This document shows positions 1 through 8,056 of a DNA stretch of 64,000 bases, piece by piece. How positions within the stretch are numbered: the stretch's first letter is position 1; each line of letters begins with the position of its first letter. Where the stretch lies: NCBI RefSeq assembly GCF_014645795.1, contig NZ_BMMK01000017.1:62001-126000 (forward strand), written 5' to 3'. Below the pieces are notes generated by a model, which was not told the DNA's origin, did not search any database, and worked only from the letters and a program-made list of their open reading frames with translations. Origin of the DNA: Longimycelium tulufanense (GTDB taxonomy: Bacteria > Actinomycetota > Actinomycetes > Mycobacteriales > Pseudonocardiaceae). Both the position numbers and the translations under genes were made by a program.

Positions 1-438
1 TCACGCGTGGCCACGACGGCGCAGCCCGAACAGGGTCGCGGCCGTGACCAATCCGTAGAGCACGTGGCCCATCAGGCTCTGCCACGCGGTCGCGTTGAAC
101 ACGAACACCGGCATGCCGAGCCATGCGGGCATGATCAGCAGACCCCCGAGGACCCACCAGACCACGCCGTACGCGGCCCCGTAGCCCAGCAGTGCGCCGA
201 TTCCGGCGGCCGGGACGATGAGCCCGAACAGGGCCCCGATACCGGCCGAGATGACCAGGTGCACGATCGCGCCGACCACGGCGCTCTCGCTGCCGACGAG
301 CATGGCGACCATGGGCAGGAAGCCCATCATCGCCATCAGGATCCCGAACACGATGCCCCCGGCGATCCCGGCGACTGCCCCGGTCAACGCCCGGGACACC
401 AGCGCGGGAAAGGTCACGGGGTGAGCGGCTGTGGACAC
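1..438 (-). CDS. small polytopic membrane protein
   Basis: A protein of 145 residues with about four hydrophobic segments and a short basic C-terminus (L-R-R-R-G-H-A). The GTG start at 438 is chosen because GGGAG sits just upstream, and the longer upstream reading lacks a site. It resembles the protein at 1616-2104: both open with a glycine-rich first helix (G-I-A-G-G-I-V-F-G) and carry G-H-x-(L/M)-Y-G near the end, so the two look like diverged paralogues flanking a Crp-type regulator gene. Function unknown. No enzyme motif is visible. Confidence 0.7.
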   Translation of the reverse strand: MSTAAHPVTFPALVSRALTGAVAGIAGGIVFGILMAMMGFLPMVAMLVGSESAVVGAIVHLVISAGIGALFGLIVPAAGIGALLGYGAAYGVVWWVLGGLLIMPAWLGMPVFVFNATAWQSLMGHVLYGLVTAATLFGLRRRGHA

Positions 439-569
439 GACCAGCTCCCTTCGTCCCACCCGATCCAGCAGTGGCGGTGCCGGGCCCCACGCTGGGCGGG
501 TCGGTGGGAGCCTGTCGGCGACCTCGGTTACACAACACCCCAAGGCCACCCAATCGGATTAACCGGCTA

Positions 570-1307
570 CTACCGGGCGAGCTTGGCCAGGCCGTCCGGG
601 TCCAGGACGTCGATGGCGGCGTAGCGCACCCCGACCAACCCGTCCCGCTCCAGCTCCTTGAGGATCTTGTTCAGGGAGGGGCGTTGCGCGCCGAGCATGG
701 CGGCCAGGGTGCGCTGGGGCAGCGGCACCTGCCCGTCCACGGCCTCGTCGAGCAGCAGCTGGGCCACCTGTGCGGTCAGGCTCCGGCCCAACAGGCCCAG
801 CAGCCGGCCCTGGCTCGCGGCCAGCCGCGAGGCCACGCTGGACAGCCACCGCCGGGCGATCGGGAGGCTGGTGGCCAGCAGGTGCTCGAAGTCCGAGGCG
901 GTCAGCGACAACAGCGTGGCGTCGTCGAGCACGCGGGCGCTGTAGGGCAACGGCATGTCCAGCAGCAGGGAGATGTCGCCGTCGACGTCGCCGGGCCGCA
1001 ACACGCCGACCACGGCCCGCCGCCGGCCCGAGCCCACCGACAGCTCGACCCGCCCCTCCCGCACGATCCAGACCCCTGCCGCAGGCTGTCCACCCTGGAA
1101 GAGCAAGGTTCCCCGCTCCACGCGGTGTTGCTTGAGGGTGTGGGCCAGGGCCGCGACGGCCTCGGGCGTCAGCGGGGCGGACTCCCCGCGACCAACACAG
1201 CGGGCCACCCAGGCCGCCTGCCGGATCGCCGCCTCCTCCTGCCCGGCCGCGCCGAGCAGCCGCATGGCCTGATCCATTGCGGCGGACGGAAGACGTGACA
1301 GCGGCAT
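570..1307 (-). CDS. Crp/Fnr-family transcriptional regulator (first paralogue)
   Basis: A protein of 245 residues with an N-terminal cyclic-nucleotide-binding fold (about residues 45-150) and a C-terminal winged HTH ([11 protein letters not shown], then R-P-S-L-N-K-I-L-K). The Arg-Ser pair that binds cAMP in classic Crp is replaced by a P-L-P-Y-S-A-R stretch, so cAMP is an unlikely ligand; no Fnr cysteine set is present either. ATG 1307 is chosen over the upstream ATG at 1352. The product is close to the regulator at 4577-5491, especially in the recognition helix, so both may read similar operators. It probably controls the neighbouring membrane and redox genes (inference). Confidence 0.85.
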   Translation of the reverse strand: MPLSRLPSAAMDQAMRLLGAAGQEEAAIRQAAWVARCVGRGESAPLTPEAVAALAHTLKQHRVERGTLLFQGGQPAAGVWIVREGRVELSVGSGRRRAVVGVLRPGDVDGDISLLLDMPLPYSARVLDDATLLSLTASDFEHLLATSLPIARRWLSSVASRLAASQGRLLGLLGRSLTAQVAQLLLDEAVDGQVPLPQRTLAAMLGAQRPSLNKILKELERDGLVGVRYAAIDVLDPDGLAKLAR

Positions 1308-1615
1308 AGCCCCATCCTGGCACCACCCTGACAGGTGACGCTTGTCCGGCACTGAATCGTTCCGATAACGGTCGAGGGGCCGGACAGACCTGATTTCCCG
1401 CGCGGCCGGAAGGTCCTCACCGACGAGCGGCGGAGCAACTCACCGGTTCACCACCCGAACAGGGCGGGACCAGCACGGACAACTGCCTCTCCACGGCGCG
1501 ACCCCGGGGTCATCCGATCCTGTCAGGTCACCGACATTCATCTCGCCGGTCATCTGTACCGCGGGTGCACTGAGGTCGTGTCACTGCTCGGCACCAAGCC
1601 GAACAGGAGGCAGCG
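1308..1615. other. divergent intergenic region between crp-like gene and membrane protein gene
   Basis: No convincing ORF. It holds the promoters of both flanking genes. A partial inverted repeat (TGTC..G....C.GACA) lies at 1521-1536, and a related CCTGACAGGTGAC stretch lies near 1328-1340 just upstream of the regulator gene. Confidence 0.5.
1521..1536. promoter_or_regulatory. candidate Crp-type operator, copy 1
   Basis: TGTCAGGTCACCGACA lies 80-95 bases upstream of the gene at 1616. The outer TGTC/GACA arms pair and the centre is imperfect. It shares TGTCAGGT with the reverse strand of the better palindrome at 3683-3698. The 16-base length suits a Crp-family dimer. Assignment to the local regulators is inference. 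Confidence 0.35.
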
Positions 1616-2104
1616 ATGAACGCAGAAACAATCAAGCGTGGCCTTGCCGGCGGCATACTCGGCGGCATCGTGATGGCGATGTGGTCCATGATCGTCCTCT
1701 GGCTGACGGGAGTCGGCTTCTGGGCGCCGCTGAACTTCATCGCCCACACCCTGTGGCGCGGAGCGCCGCTGGATGCCACGTTCAGTTTCGGGGTCGTGGT
1801 CCTCGGCATGGTCGTACACATGATGATGTCGATGGTGCTCGGTGTCGTGCTGGCCGTGATCGTGCACAACGTGCACCAACTCGGCGGCACCCGCGGGGCA
1901 CTGGTCGGCACCGGCATGGTTTTCGGCCTCGTTGTCTGGTTGGTCATGCAGTACATCGTGTGGCGGGTGGTGGACACCTCCGCCGCGGCCGCGTTCACGC
2001 CGTGGGTCTTCGCGCTTGGCCACCTGATGTACGGCGCCGCCACCGCGGCGGTGTTGCCCCTCGCGTCGCCCCGGGGCCACGGCGCGGCCGCGCCCGCGAC
2101 GTGA
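1616..2104 (+). CDS. small polytopic membrane protein
   Basis: A protein of 162 residues with about four transmembrane segments. It starts at ATG 1616 behind CAGGAGGCAGCG, a strong ribosome site. The first helix is glycine-rich (G-L-A-G-G-I-L-G-G-I-V-M-A) and the last carries G-H-L-M-Y-G, matching the layout of the protein at 1-438. It stands alone between a divergent regulator gene and a strong terminator hairpin at 2128-2159, so it is probably monocistronic. Function not recognised; no catalytic or metal-binding motif apart from scattered His residues in the middle (V-H-M-M-M-S, V-H-N-V-H). Confidence 0.75.
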   Translation: MNAETIKRGLAGGILGGIVMAMWSMIVLWLTGVGFWAPLNFIAHTLWRGAPLDATFSFGVVVLGMVVHMMMSMVLGVVLAVIVHNVHQLGGTRGALVGTGMVFGLVVWLVMQYIVWRVVDTSAAAAFTPWVFALGHLMYGAATAAVLPLASPRGHGAAAPAT

Positions 2105-2127
2105 CGGGCGGTCGTCCGCTGGATTCA

Positions 2128-2159
2128 CAATGGCCGGGTGGATGTTCACCCGGCCATTG
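2128..2159 (+). terminator. intrinsic terminator hairpin
   Basis: Perfect 13-bp stem CAATGGCCGGGTG / CACCCGGCCATTG with a 6-base loop, 24 bases after the stop codon at 2104. No U-tract follows, as is usual in high-GC actinobacteria. Confidence 0.75.
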
Positions 2160-2266
2160 CGTTCGTACGGACCGAGCACGCCGTGCTGTGTCACCGTGCT
2201 GACATTCACCGGCCCGAGCGGGCGCAGCCGGCGTTGTAATGAGACGAAGTCGATTTTGGGAGGCTG

Positions 2267-2785
2267 ATGATGCTGCGTGCGGTCCGGAACAGCGTGCGAA
2301 ATTCCGAGGATGGGCCGACGACCCCGTTGGCGCGCCTCCGGCGCCTGTTCGTGGCCGCGGGAAAGCAGCGGGCGAAGGGGCTGGCCAATGCCACGGTGTC
2401 CACTGCGGACACGGTGGGCGATACCGCCTCGGAAGCCTCGCAGGTATCGGGCCGACTGCCGATGTGGCGGATCGGACTTTCCGGTGGCCTGGTCGGGATC
2501 ATGTGTTGTGTCGGCCCCACCGTGCTCGCGCTCACCGGCGTGGTCAGCGGGGCCACCGCCCTCGCCTGGGGCACCAAGCTCTACGGCAGCTACGCGTGGG
2601 CGTTCCGGATCGGCGGGCTCGCGGTCCTCGTCGTCCTGGTCTGGAAAACCCTGCGGCGACGTAACCAGTGCAGTGTCGCCGGGGTACGGCAGGTCCGCTG
2701 GCGGCTGGCCGGCACCGTCGCGATCGCCGCGGGGACCTATGTCGCGCTGTACGCGGTGACCAAGTGGCTGGAGAGGTTCGCCTGA
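2267..2785 (+). CDS. MerT-like membrane protein
   Basis: A protein of 172 residues. After a charged N-terminal stretch of about 70 residues come three to four hydrophobic segments. The first has a Cys-Cys pair in M-C-C-V-G-P-T-V-L-A-L-T-G-V, the same setting as the metal-handling Cys pair in the first helix of MerT-type mercury transporters. The remaining MerT features are not clear, so a transport role is inference. Start ATG 2267 (or 2270) follows GGGAGGCTG. Its TGA overlaps the ATG of the glutaredoxin-like gene (TGATG at 2783-2787), so the two are translationally coupled. Confidence 0.7.
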   Translation: MMLRAVRNSVRNSEDGPTTPLARLRRLFVAAGKQRAKGLANATVSTADTVGDTASEASQVSGRLPMWRIGLSGGLVGIMCCVGPTVLALTGVVSGATALAWGTKLYGSYAWAFRIGGLAVLVVLVWKTLRRRNQCSVAGVRQVRWRLAGTVAIAAGTYVALYAVTKWLERFA

Positions 2786-3459
2786 TGGCGGAAAGTGTCG
2801 AGCATTCGGCTGGCACCAACGGCACCGGGAACACCGCCGGCACGGTTGTCGAGTTCTACTGGCGGCCCGGTTGCCCGTTCTGCACCGCACTGCGCGGGCC
2901 GTTGCGCCGAAGTGGGCTTCCGGTCCGGGAAGTCAATATCTGGGAGGACCCCGAGGCCGCGGCCCGAGTGCGTGCCGCCGCGGGTGGCAACGAGACCGTA
3001 CCGACCGTGTTCGTCGGTAATCGTGCGATGGTCAACCCCAGCACGGGCGAGATCCTGGCCGCCGTGCGGAAGCAGGCTCCGGAGGTCGCGGCCAGCGCGC
3101 GGCCGCGGGCACCACGCTGGCAACCCGCGCTCGTCACCCTCGGGTTCGCTTTGTTGTGGGCGCTCCTGGCCGTGAACGACCCCACGACCACCTACCACCT
3201 GGCACCGCTGCTGGTGGCGGCCGCCTGGCCGGTCAGCCGGCGATGGCTGGGTGGGCGCCCGGTGCGAGCCACTGCGGCGCTCGGCGATGCCGCCGCCGGT
3301 TTGGTGGTCGCGCTCGCCACCACGGCGTTGTTGGCCTGGCGGGGGCTGCTGGTGGGCCCGGACGTCACCGGGAGAACGGCGGTCGTGCCGGAGAGCGTGA
3401 TCGTCGCTGTGGCCGGGGCGGTGCTCGGCTGGTGGCTGGCCCGACGGGGCCGGCGGTAG
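2785..3459 (+). CDS. glutaredoxin/mycoredoxin-domain membrane protein
   Basis: A protein of 224 residues. Residues 20-100 form a thioredoxin-fold glutaredoxin domain with the active site C-P-F-C (W-R-P-G-C-P-F-C-T) and the cis-Pro loop T-V-P-T-V-F-V-G. Mycoredoxins usually have C-x-x-C in this position and take electrons from mycothiol. Residues 110-224 hold three or four membrane segments, so the redox domain is tethered to the membrane. ATG 2785 overlaps the stop of the MerT-like gene. Together the pair suggests thiol-based metal or disulfide handling at the membrane (inference). Fusion of this domain to a membrane tail recurs in actinobacteria, but partners are unproven. Confidence 0.8.
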   Translation: MAESVEHSAGTNGTGNTAGTVVEFYWRPGCPFCTALRGPLRRSGLPVREVNIWEDPEAAARVRAAAGGNETVPTVFVGNRAMVNPSTGEILAAVRKQAPEVAASARPRAPRWQPALVTLGFALLWALLAVNDPTTTYHLAPLLVAAAWPVSRRWLGGRPVRATAALGDAAAGLVVALATTALLAWRGLLVGPDVTGRTAVVPESVIVAVAGAVLGWWLARRGRR

Positions 3460-3865
3460 CGGAGAGTTTTCCCGACGTCAGGCCAGAACCGCTTGGCTCC
3501 TTCCGAGCGGCCCACGCGAGGACACGTGTGCATCCGGTGTCGACCCTCCCCCGCTCCAACGCGACTGGCTTACTTCCCGCCTTTCGCCCAGATCGTCATC
3601 AGGCTCGCTGCTGCTGCGGCCACTGCGTTGGCTCACTTCGGGAAAGGGCCACACAGCGGCGTCGCGACCCAGATCGGTCATTTGTCAGCCACCTGACACA
3701 TTTCTTGGTGAGTTGTTAGACACCACGGGGTCGCTCCACTCCTAGGCTCGATGCCCGCCACAGAGCCGGTAGCCGGCTTCGGAGGGGCTACCGAGCCAGT
3801 CGGCGCACGCCCGGTTCGCAAGCCACACGACGCGGTTTCCGGGCGGCTTGCTGGTGGAGGGAACG
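3460..3865. other. intergenic region upstream of ECF sigma gene
   Basis: No ORF with convincing composition. It holds the TGTCAG-N4-CTGACA palindrome at 3683-3698 and presumably the sigma-factor promoter. No clear -35/-10 pair was identified. Confidence 0.4.
3683..3698. promoter_or_regulatory. candidate Crp-type operator, copy 2
   Basis: TGTCAGCCACCTGACA has perfect 6-base arms (TGTCAG/CTGACA) around a 4-base centre, about 170 bases upstream of the sigma gene start. Its reverse strand shares TGTCAGGT with the site at 1521-1536. Two Crp-like regulators of one subfamily flank this block. Confidence 0.45.
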
Positions 3866-4411
3866 TTGACCGAGATCGACACCCGGCGCCAGGCGTTCGC
3901 GACCTACGTGCTGCCCGAGATCGACCTGCTCTACCGGGTCGCGCGATCGCTGACCGAGCAACCCGCCGACGCCGAGGACCTGGTGCAGGAAACCCTGCTC
4001 CATGCTTACCGCAACGTCGACCGCTTCGACGGGCAACACCCCCGGGCCTGGCTGTTGACCACCCTCCGCAACGCCGAACGCAACCGGCACCGCGGACAGC
4101 GGCCCATGCTGTTCCTCGACACCGGCACCGCTGAGGAGGACCACCAGCCGCCCGGGGCCGGTGTCCCCAGTCCGGAGGAGCTCGTCGTCGGCGCCACCTT
4201 CGATGCCGAGGTGCAACAGGCGTTCGACGCCCTGCCCGACAAGCTACGTTCGGTGGTACATCTGGTGGATGTGGCAGGGCTGAGCTACGCGGAGGCGGCG
4301 GCCACGCTGGGGGTGCCGGTGGGGACCGTGATGAGCCGCCTGCACCGGGGACGCCGGTGGATCCGGCGCCGGCTGACCGGGATCGTGCCGAGGCGAGGAG
4401 AGTCAGCTTGA
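3866..4411 (+). CDS. ECF RNA polymerase sigma factor
   Basis: A protein of 181 residues. Region 2 is near residues 15-85 (L-L-Y-R-V-A-R-S-L, D-A-E-D-L-V-Q-E-T-L-L) and region 4 near 125-170 (L-P-D-K-L-R-S-V-V-H-L, L-S-Y-A-E-A-A-A-T-L-G-V-P-V-G-T-V-M-S-R). The TTG at 3866 is chosen because GTGGAGGGA precedes it at good spacing; the in-frame TTG at 3848 has no site. A short zinc-finger ORF follows, as expected for a sigma/anti-sigma pair of the oxidative-stress (SigR/SigH-like) type. Target genes may include the adjacent redox and copper genes (inference). Confidence 0.9.
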   Translation: MTEIDTRRQAFATYVLPEIDLLYRVARSLTEQPADAEDLVQETLLHAYRNVDRFDGQHPRAWLLTTLRNAERNRHRGQRPMLFLDTGTAEEDHQPPGAGVPSPEELVVGATFDAEVQQAFDALPDKLRSVVHLVDVAGLSYAEAAATLGVPVGTVMSRLHRGRRWIRRRLTGIVPRRGESA

Positions 4412-4455
4412 TCCACCGCTGAAGAGTCGAACGGAAAAGGCGACGGTGTCGCCGG

Positions 4456-4686
4456 GTGGCACGCCTGCTGCAGGTGTACCTGGACAGTCAGGTGGACGAG
4501 ACGACCGCCGAGGCGGTGGCGCAACATCTTCGTGACTGCGGGGACTGCGGGTTGGAGGCCCGCACCTACCGGGCAATCAAGCGCGCCGTCGCCCGCCGGT
4601 CGGTTCCGACGCCGGAGGCCGTCCGGCGGCTCCGCACGTTCGCCGAGGAACTGCTGAACCGCGATCAGGGTGAGCATTCCGTGTGA
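4456..4686 (+). CDS. putative zinc-finger anti-sigma factor
   Basis: A protein of 76 residues carrying the HxxxCxxC core of ZAS anti-sigma factors (Q-H-L-R-D-C-G-D-C) after an amphipathic Y-L-D-S-Q-V-D segment, 44 bases behind the sigma gene. The start is a problem. In-frame codons just upstream encode C-R-R-V, the usual N-terminal Cys motif of this family. However, no ATG, GTG or TTG lies between the in-frame stop at 4420 and the GTG at 4456, so the annotated start would drop that Cys. Either an unusual start is used or the gene is damaged. Its last 110 bases overlap, on the other strand, the C-terminal extension of the regulator at 4577-5491. Confidence 0.6.
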   Translation: MARLLQVYLDSQVDETTAEAVAQHLRDCGDCGLEARTYRAIKRAVARRSVPTPEAVRRLRTFAEELLNRDQGEHSV

Positions 4687-5491
4687 CGTTCGTGGCGTCG
4701 GTCGTGCCGTGGTCGGTCGGGGGCGTGCCCTGCGGGAACAGCCCGTCGCCGGAGAGCCGCTCGGTGTGCTCGATACCTTCCGGTACGGATCCGGACGCCC
4801 GTAGCAGCGCGACCGTGTCGGTCAACCGGATCCGCCGGTAGCCCAGGCTGATCAGCCCGAACCGCTCGAACTGCTTGAGGATGCGGTTCACCGAGGACCG
4901 GTGGACGCCCAGCATGGCGGCCAGGGTGTGCTGTGGGAGCACGACGGTGCCGGACCGGGCCTCGGCCAGCAGCAGTCGCGCGGTGCGCTGCAGCAGTGGC
5001 CCGTTCAGGGTCACCAGCAGGCGGGCCTGGCTGCGGAAGAACCGGCCGGCCACGCCGGCCAGCCACAGCCGGGCGATCGCCGGCCGGGTGTTCAGCAGCT
5101 CGCGGAACGCCGATGCGGGAAGGACGAAACACTGTGTGGGGGCGGCCGCCCGGGGCGCGTACGGCGGTGGCCGCCCGATGATGAGCGGGACGTCGCCGAA
5201 GACCTCTCCGGCGTAGAGCATCTGCGCGACGACGCGTTGGCCGCCGGGGCCGGCCGCGAACTCGACCTCGCCGCTGCGGATGAACCAGACCCCGTCCGGT
5301 GGCCGGTCCGGGGAAAACGCCAGCTCGCCCGCGGCGAGATGCCGTGGGTGGAGGGGCCGGCCGAGGGCGAGCAGGTCCTCGGCGGCCAGGCTCGCCCCGT
5401 TGCGTCCGGCAACACATTCCGCGGCCCAGGCGGCGACATCCAGCAACGCGGCCGGAAGGTCGCCCTCCGTCCTCGGTGGATCCTGCGACAT
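4577..5491 (-). CDS. Crp/Fnr-family transcriptional regulator (second paralogue, long C-terminus)
   Basis: A protein of 304 residues: an effector-binding beta-roll (residues 45-150, with G-E-V-F-G-D-V-P-L-I-I) and a winged HTH (L-P-Q-H-T-L-A-A-M-L-G, R-S-S-V-N-R-I-L-K-Q-F-E-R). Start ATG 5491 (M-S-Q-D-P-P). It is a paralogue of the regulator at 570-1307 and also lacks the cAMP-binding Arg-Ser. Crp-family proteins are usually 220-250 residues. Here about 70 extra residues of low complexity follow the HTH and run antisense over the anti-sigma gene. That tail may be a read-through after loss of the original stop. Confidence 0.8.
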   Translation of the reverse strand: MSQDPPRTEGDLPAALLDVAAWAAECVAGRNGASLAAEDLLALGRPLHPRHLAAGELAFSPDRPPDGVWFIRSGEVEFAAGPGGQRVVAQMLYAGEVFGDVPLIIGRPPPYAPRAAAPTQCFVLPASAFRELLNTRPAIARLWLAGVAGRFFRSQARLLVTLNGPLLQRTARLLLAEARSGTVVLPQHTLAAMLGVHRSSVNRILKQFERFGLISLGYRRIRLTDTVALLRASGSVPEGIEHTERLSGDGLFPQGTPPTDHGTTDATNVTRNAHPDRGSAVPRRTCGAAGRPPASEPTGGRRRA

Positions 5492-5701
5492 CGCACCCCC
5501 TGAAGGGCGGGGACCACCGGGAGGGTGGAACCCGCGGGCACGGCCCTGGATTCCCGGTCCGGGATCAGGCCACACGGATGGGCGACGAATTCCGGTGGAT
5601 CACCGTTCATTGTCCCGAGATTGTCGGACCGCGCACGGTTGTGTCCCGGAGACGGGTGACCGTCCGTTGTAGACGCCGCGCACCCGGCTGACGCTGGAGG
5701 A

Positions 5702-5728
5702 GACGAGTCGCACCGAGCGCGACTCGTC
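5702..5728. repeat. inverted repeat in leader of His-rich secreted protein gene
   Basis: GACGAGTCGC / GCGACTCGTC, a perfect 10-bp stem with a 7-base loop, ending 24 bases before the ATG at 5753. It could be an operator or a 5' UTR hairpin. Sequence alone does not decide. Confidence 0.5.
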
Positions 5729-5752
5729 GATCGTGTGGAACAGGGAGGCACG

Positions 5753-6076
5753 ATGGGACATCTTGCGCGTAGGGCTGCCGTTCTCGCCGCCGCGGCGACC
5801 GCCGGCCTCGCCCTCACGGGAGCCGGCACCGCGGTTGCGGCGCCCACGACGCCGGCCCAGAACGTCACTGTCGCCGCGAAGTCCGGGGGTTACCACGATC
5901 CGGCCCACCACCATCACCACTACCACCACCTGTGCTACGGCGGTTACGGTGGTCACGGTGGCTACCACTTCAGCCTGCTGAACCTCGCCCTGAACATCGG
6001 CGGCCTCGGGCACGGCTACGGCGGTTACGGCTACGACCCGTGCCACTTCGGCGGCCACGGCTTCGGTTACCGGTAG
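5753..6076 (+). CDS. secreted His/Gly/Tyr-rich small protein
   Basis: A protein of 107 residues with a Sec signal peptide (L-A-R-R-A-A-V then an Ala-rich core, cleavage near A-V-A-A-P). The mature part holds a cluster D-P-A-H-H-H-H-H-Y-H-H-L-C-Y, then G-Y-G-G-H-G-G-Y repeats and a second Cys (D-P-C-H-F-G-G-H). ATG 5753 follows CAGGGAGGCACG. The His cluster plus two Cys suggests metal binding outside the membrane, which fits the multicopper oxidase gene just downstream (inference). Low complexity prevents family assignment. A 16-bp terminator hairpin follows, so it is a single-gene unit. Confidence 0.75.
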   Translation: MGHLARRAAVLAAAATAGLALTGAGTAVAAPTTPAQNVTVAAKSGGYHDPAHHHHHYHHLCYGGYGGHGGYHFSLLNLALNIGGLGHGYGGYGYDPCHFGGHGFGYR

Positions 6077-6095
6077 GACGACGGGCGCGGAAGCC

Positions 6096-6131
6096 ACTCG
6101 TGCCGGCATGGCCAGCCATGCCGGCACGAGT
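6096..6131 (+). terminator. intrinsic terminator hairpin
   Basis: Perfect 16-bp stem ACTCGTGCCGGCATGG / CCATGCCGGCACGAGT with a 4-base loop, 20 bases after the stop of the His-rich protein. Confidence 0.85.
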
Positions 6132-6341
6132 CTGTGTGCCACGCGCCCGGCCCCGTCATCTCAAGACGGAAGCCCATCACTTCTGTGCGTCGAACACGAA
6201 CCCGAGATCGTGTTGGGTGGTACGTCATTCAGGAGAACCCGGCTGTGTGACCCTGGGCATCAGCGAGTGCTGATTGTCGAGGAGAAGACACTCTTTTTCG
6301 TCGTCCCACACCTTCGGGTGGCTCGAATTGCGGCCATGTGA

Positions 6342-8048
6342 GTGACAACTGAGCATTCGACCATGGTTCTCAACCGGCGGGGTTTCCTCGGTGCGGTCGG
6401 CGCGGCCGCAGCCGCGGGATTAGCATCCTCCAGCTCCGGCCTGACCGACCTGGTCCTGGCCGACGGCGGCCGGGGAGCGGCCGGGGAGCAGCTGCGGGAG
6501 CTGCCGTTCCTGCGCAGCGAGGGTGGTCTACTCGACGTCGGGCTGACCATTCACCCACAGCGGCTGCAAATCGGTGACCGCGAGGTCTTCGTCCACACCT
6601 ACAACGGGATGCTGCCGGGTCCCGGTCTTCGTTTCCGGCCCGGCGACAAGCTCCGGATCAACCTGATCAACAACATGCTGCCGCTCGGGGTGCCGTTGAA
6701 CGCGCCACCGCCGGCATGCGCGGTGCGTCCTCCCGAGGAGGAGGACGCACCACCGCTGGAGCCGCCGCCCCACCCGCTGGAATGCATTCCGGAGATGATC
6801 AACCACATCGCCGAGGGCGAGACGGTCATCCAGATGAACATGACGACCAACATCCACACCCACGGGCTGCAGGTCTCCCCGAACGACCCGGCCGACAACA
6901 TCTTCCTCAAGCTCTCACCGGGACACAGCCACCAGTACGAGTACGAGATCCCCGACGACCACCCCGCCGGCCTGTTCTGGTACCACCCACACCACCACGG
7001 CTCCACCACGCACCAGTCGTGGGAGGGACTGACCGCCCCGATGATCGTCGAGGGCGACATCGACGAGGTGCCCGAGCTCGCCGACATCGCCGACCGGACG
7101 ATCGTGCTGAGCACGCTGTGGATCAACCAGGACGGCTCGACACCGAGCGCGGTCATCATCCCCACCGGCGGCCAGATGCCGTTCACCACGGTGCCGGCGG
7201 TGCCCACCGAGATGCTCTTCCTGATGAACGGCCAGCTCGGACCGGAGATCGACATCAGACCCGGGGAGACGCAGCGCTGGCGGGTGCTCAACAGCGACCC
7301 GCACGAGTTCATGTGGTTCGAGGTCAAGGACCACGAGCTGTACCAGATCGGCCAGGACGGCATCCCCTTCGGCACGCCCCGCACGGTGCGGTCGATCATG
7401 CTGCCCCCGGCCAACCGGGCCGAACTCGTCATCCGGGGCGGGCAGCCGGGGCGCTACCGGGTGATCGGCAAGGCATACGACCAGGGCCACCCCGGCGGGG
7501 CGCGGCCCGAGAAGGAGCTCGGCACCCTCGTGGTGGCCGGACCGCCGGCCAACGGGCGGATCCCGCAGCGCCTGGTCGAGCCGCCGAAGATGCCGGACCT
7601 ACCGGTGGCCGCTCACCGCGAGTTCCGTTTCAAGGGCGACATCTCCGGCCGGCGGGGCCTGGGCGTGCGGTTCTGGATCGACGGCGTGGCTTTCGACCCC
7701 GACCGGATCGACACCCGGGTCAGGGCCGGGACGGTCGAGGAGTGGACCTGGATCAACGAGGACATCTTCCAGCACCCCATCCACGTCCACGTCAACCCGT
7801 TCCAGGTCATCGACGTACAGGGGATTTCCGAGGGGGACACCTCGTGGCAGACCGACCCGAACATCTGGTGGGACACCTTCCGGCTCCCGCCGTTCGGTCG
7901 GGTGACCATCCGGACGTATTTCCGACCCGACATCCCGGGACGGAACGTCTACCCGAGCAAGACCGTCTACCACTGCCACATCCTGCACCACGAGGACAAC
8001 GGAATGATGGGTGTGCTGTTGATCGACCCTCCGGAGGGAAGGTCATGA
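6342..8048 (+). CDS. multicopper oxidase, Tat-exported
   Basis: A protein of 568 residues with a Tat signal (N-R-R-G-F-L-G-A-V-G) and three cupredoxin domains. All four copper-binding histidine motifs are visible: H-T-H-G-L-Q, W-Y-H-P-H-H-H-G, H-P-I-H-V-H and Y-H-C-H-I-L-H-H-E-D-N-G-M. The last has the type 1 Cys with an axial Met, as in CotA/CueO-like laccases. It should oxidise phenolics, Cu(I) or metals with O2 on the outer side of the membrane; the substrate cannot be told. Start GTG 6342 or ATG 6363; both keep the signal. The gene at 8057 follows after 8 bases, so the two are co-transcribed. Confidence 0.93.
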   Translation: MTTEHSTMVLNRRGFLGAVGAAAAAGLASSSSGLTDLVLADGGRGAAGEQLRELPFLRSEGGLLDVGLTIHPQRLQIGDREVFVHTYNGMLPGPGLRFRPGDKLRINLINNMLPLGVPLNAPPPACAVRPPEEEDAPPLEPPPHPLECIPEMINHIAEGETVIQMNMTTNIHTHGLQVSPNDPADNIFLKLSPGHSHQYEYEIPDDHPAGLFWYHPHHHGSTTHQSWEGLTAPMIVEGDIDEVPELADIADRTIVLSTLWINQDGSTPSAVIIPTGGQMPFTTVPAVPTEMLFLMNGQLGPEIDIRPGETQRWRVLNSDPHEFMWFEVKDHELYQIGQDGIPFGTPRTVRSIMLPPANRAELVIRGGQPGRYRVIGKAYDQGHPGGARPEKELGTLVVAGPPANGRIPQRLVEPPKMPDLPVAAHREFRFKGDISGRRGLGVRFWIDGVAFDPDRIDTRVRAGTVEEWTWINEDIFQHPIHVHVNPFQVIDVQGISEGDTSWQTDPNIWWDTFRLPPFGRVTIRTYFRPDIPGRNVYPSKTVYHCHILHHEDNGMMGVLLIDPPEGRS

Positions 8049-8056
8049 TCCGGTGA

